Below, piece after piece: positions 22,040 to 34,311 of a stretch of 64,000 bases of DNA. Every line of letters begins with the position of its first letter. Positions within the stretch are counted from its first letter, which is position 1. Source of the stretch: Panulirus ornatus (lineage: Eukaryota; Arthropoda; Malacostraca; Decapoda; Palinuridae); contig NC_092225.1 of NCBI RefSeq assembly GCF_036320965.1, positions 58,690,924 to 58,754,923 on the forward strand, given 5' to 3'. The notes under the pieces were generated by a model. It saw only the letters and a list, made by a program, of their open reading frames with translations. It ran no database searches and had not been told where the DNA came from. Position numbers and translations under genes: made by a program.

Positions 22040-22250
22040 TTATGTTAGCTGAGACGGCACGACAAACTGAATTCCTTAATCTAGGCTAAGTCAGGTACTC
22101 ATTTCATTAACCAACCCCAAGGAAGATGAACAGCTGGGATGACTGTGGACCGAATGCCCTAAGCAGGAATCGAACCTATGAGCTAGGACCCAAGGCGGCC
22201 TGTGAAAGCGTGACGGTCACAGCGCTAACCGCTACACATGGGGGCCATGC
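22040..22250 (-). mobile_element. tRNA-derived SINE, family A
   Basis: In sense (minus) orientation: TGTGTAGCGGTTAGCGCTGT (A-box region), GACCGTCACGCTTTCACAGG, ATAGGTTCGATTCCTG (B box), GGTCCACAGTCATCCCAGC, TGTTCATCTTCC, AATGAGTACCTGACTTAGCC, ending GTGCCGTCTCAGCTAACATA followed by an A tract. It keeps both promoter boxes and the 3' end. It lacks part of the segment before GTGCCGTC that is present in the 38.8-kb copy. Confidence 0.85.
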
Positions 22251-22255
22251 ATTCT

Positions 22256-23515
22256 TAAAGTTCCTTCCATTTACATTCCAATCACATTACCTTTGCTATT
22301 AACAGTGACATCATTGTTTTCCAACTCTTACGCCCGCAGTGCCTAGTCCCCTCGTCGTTTCACACTTTCTAAGCAAGTAAGAAAACCAAACTAGCCATTT
22401 CCTGAGACCTGCTCTTTACGTCATCTTTCTCACCACTTGCTGTCGCAGATCCTGGTGTATATCTTCTTCAAACCTCTTCTACAGGGAGTTCGACTCCCCA
22501 AGACATCGAGCTGCCAGGGTTAAAACACCACCATAATCCACCACTGCTGACACCCTCTTCAAAACAACATAATACCTTTTAGTATCCTTATCTCCATTTC
22601 CTGAATTGTCACATGTATGGCGAGTCTGTATATGATCTTAGAATCCCCTTTGACACAAGTAGAAGGTGTCAAAGATTTTTCATCTTGATGTAATAGCTTG
22701 AAGATGACGGCTTTATAAAAGTATTGGTTTAGTCTCGACTTGATATGTAGTCTTTACTTTGACAATATCTGTCAGAGACCCGTAGGCTTAGACAGCTTGG
22801 ATGATTAATCCTCAGGACGAAGTGTCCAGCCTTCTACCAATCCCATGGCACCTTACCATGATCCGTACATTCACTGAGGCTCCTAATTAACCATTCAACA
22901 ACACAGTCACCATCTTCATTGAGACATCTAACTGATCCCCAGCAGCTGTGTGTGCCACGTATACGAGCTTACGTGCTCGCCAGTCAATCGCACTTGTGTA
23001 ACACGCTCTACAAGAGCGACATACCTGTGCACTATACCAGGTCCTCGCAGGTACTCGTTCTGAGTATTTCAATCCACACCTTGTTATGCCATACCTCGAA
23101 ACACTCGTATCTATATCACAAACAACTTCATAATGTAGAATAATAATGTACAAGAAAATAACTAAGGTACTATTAGATTCGATAACTAAGTTATTTCTTA
23201 AAAATTGGTTCTGCCACGTGTTTCCACATCCAAGCCATAAGATACGAGACTTTACAACGCCAGCAGACACAAGTGTGGGTCTAGTAACGCCTGCAAGTAT
23301 GAAGGTAAATATATATACTGCCGGACCCACGATACATCCTGCAGTTTTATGGCCAAAAATTTTGCAGTTTTCTTCACCAATGCTGAGGAAAATGGCTGAA
23401 GATTAAGAGGAAGAGTAAAGCGGACTGGACCGATTAAAACCGATGCGTGGTGGTGTAGTGGAGGGAAGAAAATGATAATGATAATCCTTTCTCATAATGT
23501 CTCCAAATAATACTT
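22256..23515. other. Intergenic sequence with a domain-free 147-codon frame
   Basis: The minus frame 22887-23330 is moderately long (147 codons) but has no domain I recognise and no supporting splice or promoter context. I leave it unannotated as a gene. Confidence 0.4.
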
Positions 23516-23520
23516 CGGTT

Positions 23521-23523
<3 letters not shown>

Positions 23524-23569
<46 letters not shown>
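23524..23569. repeat. (GA)n microsatellite
   Basis: About 46 bp of GA. Confidence 0.97.
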
Positions 23570-23572
<3 letters not shown>

Positions 23573-23984
23573 TTACTCACTGACGGGTGTTTATGACTAG
23601 ATCTTTCTTTTACCCAATGGCAAGGCTAGCACGTAGTCCTGCTGGCGGGACGTAATGCTTCACCATACGAGAGGAATAACCCACAAAGGTCGGGCATGAA
23701 GTACTGGTTACTATGACCTGGGTCTAGTGAGGGAGGGAGGCGCTGTAATGCTGGAGCCTCGGGTAAAGGGAAGGTTTGGGAAGGTGTCTGGAGCATTATA
23801 TGAAACAGGAGAGAGACGAGTGAGATGTTTAATCCTATCCACTCCACAACCCGTTTTCTCTTTCAGTCTGGAACCTCTTCTCTCTCGACTCTACACTCTC
23901 TTCTGTCCTCCTCCACACACTCTTCTTTTCCCTGCCACACTCTCTTTATCCCACGTTTTCTTCTCTTTCTCCCACTCCAAACCA

Positions 23985-23987
<3 letters not shown>

Positions 23988-24049
<62 letters not shown>
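23988..24049. repeat. (CT)n microsatellite
   Basis: About 62 bp of CT inside a wider pyrimidine-rich region. Confidence 0.97.
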
Positions 24050-24053
<4 letters not shown>

Positions 24054-24164
24054 CACGCCACTTCTCTTCCACGTCATACCTGTCTCCTCCTCACAGACGG
24101 GAACACGTTGCTTCGCTCACCCTCGTCTGTGGCAGCTGACATGACACAAGACAGTCCATCAGGT

Positions 24165-24365
24165 TACACCGCCCCCGACCCCGTCCATGCCCCGGCCCCA
24201 AATCCGCCCCCGTCCCCGTCCCTGCCCCGCCCATGCACCACCCCTCCTGCTCTGTTCACCCCAGCCCACAGCTACGCCTCCTTTCCTGCCCCAGCCCCGT
24301 TCATGCCCCGCCCCTGTCCGGTCTCCGCCCACAGTTCTGGCCCCGCCCACTGGACACACGCGACG
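24165..24365. repeat. C-rich cryptic simple sequence
   Basis: Irregular CCCCGCCC/CCCATGCCCC phrases make proline-rich frames on the plus strand. Composition alone explains the 222-codon open frame that crosses it. Confidence 0.6.
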
Positions 24366-24464
24366 TCAGGTTTTGGAGACCACGACAGCTTGTGATGCTC
24401 GCCTTCTCCTATGGTCTATCCATGGTCTTCATTTGCCCTTGTTCTGACCTCCCTGGTCTACGTC

Positions 24465-24680
24465 ACCATAGTCTGCACCATCCTAGTTTGCACTACCACA
24501 GTCTGCAAACTACCATCACAACCCCCCCCCCCTCCCCAGTGGTCTACACCATCATGGTCTACACCATCATGGTCTACACTATCCCAGTATACACGCTACC
24601 CCCATTCCCTCCCCCCATAGTTAACACCAGCATGGTCCACACTCTCTCGTCATGGCGTCCCCCATGGTTTACACCATCAT
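24465..24680. repeat. 15-bp minisatellite (ACCATCATGGTCTAC)
   Basis: Clear adjacent copies at about 24539-24590 (TGGTCTACACCATCA repeated), with eroded copies on either side (GTCTGCACCATCC, GGTTTACACCATCA). Confidence 0.7.
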
Positions 24681-24699
24681 GAGAGATGCCTTTGAATTT

Positions 24700-26145
24700 T
24701 CACACTAGGCTGATGCCGTAGTTAACAGTTGGTCGAAAGATGTCGGGATATAACAAAAGGCCATAACACGCTTTCAAAAGAAGCTCGCTGATAAAGGATG
24801 TTAGAAATGATCGTCATAGTATAATGTAAGGTAATCTATTTGGTCAATGAACCTAACCTCTTCATTACCTTACTCACGGTCCATATGCCCCCATCATTTC
24901 AACGCCCCATCATCGATGGCCGCCGTACTCATGACCATCATACCTCATCACCACTAAAAACCATGATTCACACGCGCCCACCACATCCACCCATGGGCCG
25001 GAGTCGGGGGAGGAGGGTGGGAAATCACACATTATCTGATGTCTGGTGGAGGAAGGAGTCATCATCATGAAGGAACAAGTGGAGGTAGACTGGTCTGGAA
25101 CTCCAGCAGGGACGGGTTAAGTCAGGTTAGGTTGGGTTAGGTCCAAGCTGGGTAGTCTTCAATTTTTCTCGGGATTATAAGTGACCGGCGAATATTTTTC
25201 CACAGTGGAAGGTGAGGATCAAATCTGAACATCATCTAAACATTATATTACAACTTTTTTCACAATGCATCATCAGTTGCAGTTTGTCTTGTCTTGTCTT
25301 TGAATATCACGAACACACTGAGAAAGCCAATTTGAACATACTGTCAGCACAAATGATTGGACAAATGATCATTGAACAGTTACATACAAGGCTAAGAGTC
25401 GAATATCATAATATCGTAAATATTCAAGTTCCAAATTTAAGAAGGATGCGAGGCTGAGGTTGAGTCGCAAAATTATTTAAAATATCTATAAGAAAACGGT
25501 ACCAAACGGTGACTGCCCTCAGGATCTGGGGTCAGTGGAGCGGGAAGATTGTGAGGTAGTGCAAGACTTCTGTGTAATGAGAGGAGGTGATCTACTGCAG
25601 GGTGTGAGGTATAGCTAGTTCCCCAGTCTAGACAGATTGTAAAGACGTTGTTAAGAAGAGTAGGAACTGTGGTAAGGATTTGAAGGGCAGGATAGTCATA
25701 GATCAGCGGTTAGGGCTTTTCAACTGTAATAAGAGAACCTGAAAACGTAAACACATTGTAATGAATGGAGGAAGAAGAGTCATTTGTGTTCCTGATGTGT
25801 CCCATCAGTTTGATGTGAAAAAAAAAATCTGAAGCACATCAATTTCCAAAAACCTTTAAAGTCATGATATGTGCCTAATACGTACAATAAACATGACCTT
25901 CCTATCATCCTGCACCCCAGAGACAACGGCACTCGTAGAATTATCTAGTTATCCTAGCCTACATCCAAGTTGTACCACTACGTGCCTTATAATTTGATCA
26001 ATAGGTCAAGTCCATAGGGGTTACTTATGGTGTATGAAGCTTCTATCCTATGTAGTACCTGAGTTATTGTGCTAACTAGAAAGACCTCAAAGACAGAAGA
26101 CGCAGGGGTAAAGTTTTCTCGCAGCACAAAGTGAACGGTCAGGTC
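24700..26145. other. Intergenic sequence, nothing recognised
   Basis: A few TTAGG-like units (AGGTTAGGTTGGGTTAGG) occur at 25121-25142. No domain seen in any frame. Confidence 0.4.
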
Positions 26146-26154
26146 ATGTGTCTG

Positions 26155-26520
26155 CAAGTGTCCACAACTGAGTGACTTGGATACATTAATCTTTTATACA
26201 AGTCGTTAGGTGGACCTGGACACATTAATCCTCTCTATGAGTGGCTAGGTGAATCTGGGCACATTAATCCTGATACGAGTGGCTTGGTGAATCTCGACAC
26301 ATTAATCATCCAGGTTGAGTATCTAGGTGGACCTACACTTCATAATCCTCTACATGAGTGGCTAGGTGAACCCACACATATCAATCTTCTGGTTAGTAGC
26401 TGCGTGGACCCAGCCCTAATCACTATATGAATGGCTACGTGGAACAGCGCACATCAATCTGTAATCAGTTCAGTGCATCTAGAAGCACTAAGCCTCTAGG
26501 TGAACGTGCAGATCAACCCT
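26155..26520. repeat. Degenerate minisatellite, about 38-40 bp period
   Basis: Repeating phrase GTGGCTAGGTGAATCTGGGC plus ACATTAATCC. Copies near 26202, 26241 and 26279 are spaced 38-39 bp; about eight more eroded copies are visible. Confidence 0.75.
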
Positions 26521-26524
26521 CACC

Positions 26525-27984
<1,460 letters not shown>

Positions 27985-28548
27985 CGCCGACACTTCGCCA
28001 TAAATGATGGAGGGGGTAGATTGTATATAGAGTTGCTGGGGCGGCCTTTTCTCCCCAGTGGATAAGACGTGGAGTCGGAGCGGCAACATGATCGATCGGG
28101 GTTGAGGTGATCAGGTGTCACGTCGCGGGGCATCAGGCGTCGCCGACCGTCAAACCCGGTAATAAGGCGTGGGTGATAGTGGCGAGGGAGGAGGAGAGGG
28201 GGGTGAAAATACCCTAGTTGCGGGGGTGAGGGGTAAGGTTGGGTGGCTGAGGTGTGCCCAGGGATGGGTATGGGGGAGAGGAGACGTCACGACCCCATCG
28301 GGGGTTGGCTGGTGTGGAGGCCACGACAGCACACCCGATCTTTTTTATTTCTTTTCGTATGAAGGATGACCTTAAGATCTGGAATGGCTTCCTCTTCCTC
28401 GTCAAGTGCCATAGACATGTGTACAATGATGGTAAACATGGTGCACGAAAAATGTTGGAACACCTGAAGGAAAGTCGTGTTTTCAGGGCTGCTGTCAATC
28501 GTAGGTTATAATTTGAAACTTGATGGTCTTAATGACCCAAAGCCTATG

Positions 28549-28549
<1 letters not shown>

Positions 28550-28618
<69 letters not shown>
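28550..28618. repeat. (TA)n microsatellite
   Basis: About 69 bp of uninterrupted TA, ending close to the following SINE. Confidence 0.97.
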
Positions 28619-28621
<3 letters not shown>

Positions 28622-28629
28622 CAAAGTGC

Positions 28630-28770
28630 ATATGAACGCGCACCTTCATAGAACATGCAAACCTCCAACAGCCAGGATCGAACCCGGGACCCCTGTGCAG
28701 CAGGCTGTTCCGTGTATGTACGGCACAAGGCAAAGCGCTTGAGGACTAGTAGAACGCATGTGCAGTGCTC
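28630..28770 (-). mobile_element. tRNA-derived SINE, separate subfamily
   Basis: In minus orientation it has CTCAAGCGCTTTGCCTTGTG, then CCCGGGTTCGATCCTGGCTG (a strong B box) about 50 bases later, and GGAGGTTTGCATGTTC downstream. It differs in head and body from family A. The GGTTCGATCC motif plus non-tRNA tail supports a SINE; a decayed tRNA is the alternative. Confidence 0.6.
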
Positions 28771-28839
28771 TTGTGCACAATGTAAAAGGGGACAAAAAAG
28801 AATGATCGTATTGCAGAGGTACAGCTCTGTTGAGTATAT

Positions 28840-29560
28840 CTAGTAAGATGTAGGAATATATTGTCGGTGTGGTGGTGACATGCACTGAAAATCAGATTGT
28901 GGAAGATCAGTGTGGCTTCTGGAAAGGTATGTGGTATATGATGTATGAACTCTGGTATTTCCTTTGAAGATTCTGTACGAAAAACACAAAGAAATTTACT
29001 TGTAAGGGATAAAAAAAAACACATAGCGTTAACAGAGATGCCTTATGGAATGTGCTACGAATATGTGAGAGGTGGGTGAAAATTTGCTAAATGTATGTGA
29101 GCGAGTACGGCACACACTGGGAAAGGAAAGAAGGATGAGAGTTCCTGATATGTGTGCCTCAAAGATGAGTGTTGTCACCATGGCTGATTAACCTGTTCAT
29201 GGATGGAATTGTGAGGCAGGTAAATGGAAAGATCCTAGAGTGAGGAACCGGAGTAGGCTAAGGGTCAGAAGATATGAATGATAATCAATTCCTGTTTGCA
29301 GATGACACGGTTCTGGTGGCAGACTTAAGAGTGAAAGGCAAGAAGTTGGTGTCAAGAATTATTTACTTACTATTTTTTTTGGGGGGGAGGGAGATGTGAA
29401 AGGAGAAATGTGAGAGTAAACGTGAACAAAAGTTAAGGCCATGATGTGCAGCAGATGCTGTAAAATGATAAATTGGAATACCAACAGCAACAGGCCACGG
29501 GGTCCATTTGAAGTTGTTTGTTGTTATAGGTGTAAGAGGTCAGAAACACAATGATAAATC
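28840..29560 (+). mobile_element. Decayed LINE RT domain
   Basis: Plus-strand RT remnant with stops. It starts VVTCTENQIVEDQCGFWKGM near 28868-28930 (the family usually has EEQCGFRKGRG). Further on come SPWLINLFMDGIVRQVNGK near 29177-29233 (stem before motif C) and QFLFADDTVLVADLRVKGKK at about 29286-29345 with catalytic FADD at 29295-29306. RRNVRVNVNKS follows near 29400-29435. Endonuclease and C-terminal parts are missing. The EEQCGFRKG-type block is also the kind expected just upstream of where the 7.8-9.1-kb element stops, so the two may be one family. Confidence 0.82.
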
Positions 29561-29609
29561 TGGTGAAAGATGAGAGGTGAACTAAGGAGAAATACCTGTG
29601 AACATTCTA

Positions 29610-30001
29610 TTTAACTAAGGAGGCGCAAATGATAATAGTCGTGGACTTGAAGTGAAGCATTTGTCAAGTCTCTTCTTGAAAGTATCTATGGTGGTGTTTT
29701 CAGCTACTGTTGACAGTAGTACATAATTCCTTATCATGTTATCAACTCTGTCGAAGGAAGAGTACTCTGTCTCATGCGATATAAAACCTTTACCCTCGAG
29801 TTTGTGTCGATTACTACAAGTGAAATCTGAAAAAAGAAAAAAAATCAAGTCGCTACTTAGATCAACGTCTGCAAGATCTTAGATAAATCTTTGAATACTT
29901 GTATGTCATCACCTCTCTCCTTTTTCAGCAAAGTTTGCGTCGTATAACTGCCTCTCACACGATTTCTTTCTGTCTGAGAATCAATATGGTTGCTCGTCGT
30001 T

Positions 30002-30076
<75 letters not shown>

Positions 30077-30590
30077 GGGTGACCGGACTGAGCATGAATA
30101 TTCATAGTGGTGACGCTCCAGTAAATAAGAACAGGAAGGATGAGTTTCTGAGACTCTAATTCGAACGTCCTACATATCAACAATGAAATCTTATTGCACT
30201 ATTTACTGCCGCAAAGGCTTTAGGTCACCAGGAGATTATCACACACTGGTATAATATCTCATTCACTTCTTTTTTTGTAGCTCAACGAAGCTGATGCTGT
30301 AGCACGCAGCCTCGGTTTCGCGACCAACGCGTAAGACTCAACAGTTGGTAGAATTACCATTAACGAAATTACTCGGCCAACTGCGTGACCAGACCATCCG
30401 TTTGTCCACGTCAGCCTGTAGCTGTGGACGTTTAATTTCTGTTGTGTCTTTATTCCTCAGCTTAGCATCGTCTTCCAATTTTGATATCTTAAATCGCAGT
30501 CCATTATCGAAGTCATTAATATCAAGGAGAAAGAGAACCGGTCCCAAGACTGATCCCTGCGGCACACCAGATGCTTTTTTTTTTTTCCCC
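29610..30590 (-). mobile_element. Decayed LINE: RT palm to C-terminus, split by (CT)n
   Basis: Minus-strand relic. It begins GVPQGSVLGPVLFLLDIND at about 30568 and continues GLRFKISKLEDDAKL, where the catalytic FADD has become LEDD, then TTEIKRPQLQADVDKRMVW. After the microsatellite come LLKKERGDDIQVFKDLSK (normally RRLRGDLIEVFK) and, at 29850-29640, HKLEGKGFISHETEYSSFDR followed by VAENTTIDTFKKRLDKCFTS, a typical ORF2 C-terminus. The FADD change means even the preserved palm could not be active. The 184-codon frame 30338-30892 is a chance fusion of this fragment and the next one. Confidence 0.85.
30006..30074. repeat. (CT)n microsatellite inside a LINE
   Basis: About 69 bp of CT (GA in LINE sense). 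It lies between the RT palm and the C-terminal ERGDDIQVFK block of the flanking LINE. Confidence 0.97.
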
Positions 30591-30689
30591 TCGGTTTTTT
30601 TTCGTTTGGTGACCGACATGACACTGGCAAAACATGCCTTAATGAAAGGCCACCTCAGGTGAAAGAAGTAGGAGGGGGGAAAAAAAAAT

Positions 30690-30905
30690 CTAATTCTTAG
30701 GGCTCTACAGATGGACCTGATGGAAAGACTTGAAAAAAAAAGGAAGATTGTGCCACACTTTTGTTTGTCGAGGGAAGGAAGTAACGTAACAGTTAATCCT
30801 CGAGTGGCTGGTCTGCACACAGAAACCATCGGAAGAAGGAACCAGACAAGTGCCCAAAGTCCAAGCCTTTGGGGTAGGGGACAAATTGACACAGCTCACG
30901 AGATA
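30690..30905 (-). mobile_element. LINE ORF2 C-terminal fragment
   Basis: In sense orientation it encodes RINCYVTSFPRQTKVWHNLP, matching the usual end of LINE ORF2 (FFPRTxxxWNSLP). The DNA aligns with 37.57-37.72 kb on the plus strand: AAGGCTTGGACTTTGGGCAC against AAGGCCTGGACCCTTGACAT, and ACCAGCCACTCGAGG against ACCAGCCACACGAGG. It lies directly upstream, in the same orientation, of the LINE at 30.59-29.61 kb but is out of order relative to it, so it is a separate insertion. Confidence 0.7.
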
Positions 30906-31079
30906 AAGTAAGCAGTACTAGGGCGAATAAGAACCCCTTAGGTATGAAAGAGCTGTTCACGAGATAAATAATCAGGGTACTTATACAAACCTCCTAGCTT
31001 GTGGGAAGCAGATTCTGAAATATCATATATTTGGACGTTTTCAGGGAAGAGTGAAGGAAGTGGTTATATATATAAAATT

Positions 31080-31084
<5 letters not shown>

Positions 31085-31168
<84 letters not shown>

Positions 31169-31190
31169 GTGTGTGTGTGTGTGTGTGTGT
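31085..31190. repeat. (TA)n followed by (GT)n
   Basis: About 75 bp of TA pass through GCGCG into about 26 bp of GT. Confidence 0.97.
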
Positions 31191-31517
31191 TTATTTTTGG
31201 GGATTGATACAGGTTTTCAGTACTGTCAATAAATTTTGGAATGTAAAACATGATTATCTTTTCGACTTAAGAATTATCCATTTACTACAACGGAGAGAAA
31301 ATTAAAGTAAAAGAACTGATATTAGTGTAGGAAAAATGTCTCTTTCCAAACACAATTGTTTAACGCTGGCAGAAATGATAATCAATCAGCATTAATGTAA
31401 GAAATATTAACACTTTTATTGAAGCAGTTGAGCAAATATTCCACCAAGTTCAGGTGTTCACTGTACTGAAAGAAGAGTGACAAACATAAATACACTAACA
31501 TGCTTTACCTGCAATTC

Positions 31518-31518
<1 letters not shown>

Positions 31519-31591
<73 letters not shown>
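31519..31591. repeat. (GA)n microsatellite
   Basis: About 72 bp of GA. The 31200-31518 interval to its left shows nothing recognisable. Confidence 0.98.
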
Positions 31592-31594
<3 letters not shown>

Positions 31595-31919
31595 CCTACA
31601 CACTCACGACCAGAGAAGCGATTAGCATTGAATCAGTATAGGGTTTATTCCGTCTGTGCCACAGACAGAAGTTAACAGTTTCCTTCTATGGTCATTCTCT
31701 CCTGTAGAATTCCAACCTAGCATTACCTACACAGGGAATGCAACATCCTTCGCTCTTTATCTGTGTAGGTGGAGTTGACGGATGAAGCTGAAGGTGTGGG
31801 TGAGGGAAGCCTTTCCTCGTATGAAGAACAGAAATACGATTATCATAGAGATACCATCCTGGCAGCATCGCCTCCTCAAAGAGTGATGATGGGCGTTCTG
31901 TTATCGGTTATCACATGTG

Positions 31920-31920
<1 letters not shown>

Positions 31921-31995
<75 letters not shown>

Positions 31996-32018
31996 CACAC
32001 ACACACACGCACACACAA
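31921..32018. repeat. (CT)n followed by (CA)n
   Basis: About 73 bp of CT then about 24 bp of CA with a single CGCA change. Confidence 0.97.
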
Positions 32019-32019
32019 A

Positions 32020-33405
32020 ACCACACCCATCCCTTCCCCAAACAACCCCTCACCCCGACCCTTTTCAACCCCTGTCACACTCCCTCCTTCCATAGCAAGA
32101 GTCTCCTCCCCCCCTGTGTGTTGCAACTTCATCAATAATGACCCTCAGAAGTCAGCCGACTCGGGCGTTTGCTCTCAATGCACCGCACGTCCTGAGCAGG
32201 TAGCCCAGGCCTGAGCACAATGACAGTCAAATATTAGCTCTATAGGCAGCAATTTACTGAGCGGCCGCACGTCAGTACCCAACTCCCTTCCCCACCTCCG
32301 CCCTTCGCCAGCCAGCCGGCAACTCCGCCCTTAATGGCACCAAGGGAGATACACAAACTTAATGACGAAAAAAAAAAAAAAAAGTAGGACACCGGATCTT
32401 AATGACGGAAAAAGTGGGCTATTAAGTCTTAGGGATGAAAATGGATTGGTGAGTAATTACGACAGAAGATGCGACAAATGATACTAAAGAAATAAAAGAA
32501 GATAGAGACACAGCCATAGTCTTAATAGCAAAGGAGAGGACAAACAGTACTGATGACACAAAAATAATACAAGTTGAATAAGGAGAGATACGTGTTTGTT
32601 CTGACATTCGTAACCCCCAAACACCCCGAAAACGATTTGGCATCCACCTACTTGATTTCACCTCGTAACCTTCACCTCTGACCCCAGACCTTTAAAAGTC
32701 TAGGGTAGAACTCTTATCTGTAGCATGTGTGGTAATACCTCGGTGAACATCCATTTCAAAGGTCACCAAAAATTGTGTCCATGAATAATCAGCAGCATTT
32801 ATGTAAACGCATGACCTTCACCCTCGACCTCCTAAAAGATATAGAAGTTTGTATTATTTGTATTATGTGTGAATCAGTTCATCTAGCCCTGCGATATTCA
32901 TATGACCTTACCATCCTGAACTTCGACCCGATTCCTCCAGACATTATTCAGGCGTAAGTTTGGTTTGATTCTCCTTAATACCCATTATCCTACGTCATAC
33001 GTTCTCGCGTAAACAGAATTCGAGTAGTATATCTAAGTACACAGGACTAGATGACCTTGACCTCCGACCCCGACAACCAAAACTTTAATCAGAAACAGAA
33101 GTCTTTTTTTAGTACTTGTAGAATGAGTCTGGACCCCATCGAATGACGGAGCATCCAGGACACACGACACTGTGGAAGTGAACTTGAACCATAACCTCGA
33201 AAACGTACTCATGTTATAGCGAAATGCCCGAGATACTTGTGGTATAAGACTGCTTTATCAAATAATTCAAATTTTGATGTTGTCTCGTAGTTATGATAAA
33301 TAAGCATGGATACCCGCAAAGAAAAGGGGCAAACAAACAGATATGCGACTCTGGTTACAAATAAGGCCTTCGAAAGTACATACTTTGTCCCAATGATGAA
33401 AGACT
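32020..33405. other. Intergenic sequence with eroded repeat outliers
   Basis: GGACACCGGATCTTAATGAC and similar phrases at 32385-32450 look like outlying copies of the 21-bp array that begins at 33.4 kb. The remainder shows phrases such as 'GACCTTCACCCTCGACC' (32800-33080) at uneven spacing; no domain. Confidence 0.4.
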
Positions 33406-33409
33406 AGAT

Positions 33410-34030
33410 TTTAATGAGAGGATCTGGGGTCTTAATGACAGGACACTGGGTCTTCAAGGCAGGACACAGGGTCTTCATGGCAGGACACAGGGTCTTCATG
33501 GCAGGACACTGGGTCTTCATGGCAGGACACTGGGTCTTCATGGCAGGACACAGGGTCTTCATGGCAGGACACAGGGTCTTCATGGCAGGACACAGGGTCT
33601 TCATGGCAGGACACTGGGTCTTCATGGCAGGACACTGGGTCTTAATGACAGGACACTGGGTCTTCATGACAAGATATTGGGTCTTCATGACAGGACCCTG
33701 GGTCTGAATGACTCAGTCTTGAGGACAGATAGCTAGGTCTTAATGAGAGGACGCTGGGTTTCGAAGGCAGGACACTGTGTCTTGATTACGTGACACTGAT
33801 CCTTATGATAGGACACTGGTTCTTAATGACTAGATCCGGGCATTAATGAGTTCAATGAGTCTTGGTGATAGAACCCTAAGCCTAAATTATAAGACACCGT
33901 GTCTCACTAACAGGACACTAGATCTTAATTACAGGACACTAGGTCTTAATTACTAGATCTGAGTCTCAATAACAGGACCCAGGGACATTTTTAACAGGTT
34001 TAACAAGACACCTGGTCTAAATGACAGAGC
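33410..34030. repeat. 21-bp minisatellite, clean centre and eroded right arm
   Basis: Unit GGGTCTTCATGGCAGGACAC plus A or T. About 12 near-perfect copies span 33440-33690; the same unit continues to about 34030 with many changes (GGACACTAGATCTTAATTAC, GGTCTTAATTACTAGATC). Because 21 is a multiple of 3, one plus frame (MAGHWVF repeats) and two minus frames stay open; this is a consequence of the repeat and not evidence of a gene. Confidence 0.95.
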
Positions 34031-34079
34031 ACCGTGTTTTACAGAGGGAGAGGACGGTACAACTTCAACAAAATCTTCT

Positions 34080-34303
34080 CTGTGTCTGGCAGCAATAATT
34101 TCAGCTGCCAGCCCTGATACCCAACTAATCAAGAAAGCAATAAAGTTTATTCTGGTAAACCAGTCAAGTCTGAGACAACTCTGTATGAAACTGACGAATG
34201 TGGAGAGATGATTCTTCCTCGACAGCATTTTCTTTTATATACCTTTAGACACCAGGAGCTAATTGGATGAGAATTTTTCCCCTTCAATAACTTGTTGGCA
34301 ACA
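34080..34303 (-). mobile_element. Possible solo LTR
   Basis: Read on the minus strand, the interval begins TGTTGCCAACAAG and can be closed at ...GCCAGACACA, giving TG...CA ends about 224 bp apart. Inside are GTATATAAAAG (TATA-like, 34232-34242) and about 85 bp later AATAAA (34146-34151), the order expected of a short LTR. No primer-binding site, polypurine tract, target duplication or partner LTR was identified. A host promoter or chance occurrence of AT-rich motifs remains possible. Confidence 0.3.
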
Positions 34304-34311
34304 CGGGGGAA

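Noticed and set aside
22040..22250. Functional tRNA gene (intact B box)
   Set aside because: No cloverleaf could be drawn by eye, and the conserved non-tRNA body repeated in four copies shows it is a SINE.
22887..23330. 147-codon minus frame
   Set aside because: No recognised domain, start context or neighbouring exon; within chance expectation for 64 kb.
23727..24395. 222-codon Ser/Pro-rich frame
   Set aside because: It runs through a (CT)n tract and C-rich simple sequence; composition alone explains its length.
30338..30892. 184-codon minus frame as one reverse-transcriptase gene
   Set aside because: Only the second half is RT-like; the first half crosses another LINE fragment in a different frame, and catalytic FADD has become LEDD.
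33404..33707. Repeat protein of 7-residue units (MAGHWVF or MKTLCPA)
   Set aside because: The 21-bp minisatellite keeps one plus and two minus frames open; there is no non-repeat domain, signal or splice context.
33410..34030. CRISPR array
   Set aside because: Repeats are directly tandem with no unique spacers, and the genome is eukaryotic.
34190..34242. Host core promoter: TATAAAAG with a TCAGT initiator on the minus strand
   Set aside because: TATA to initiator distance is about 47 bp, longer than the usual ~30, so the pair is unlikely to act together.
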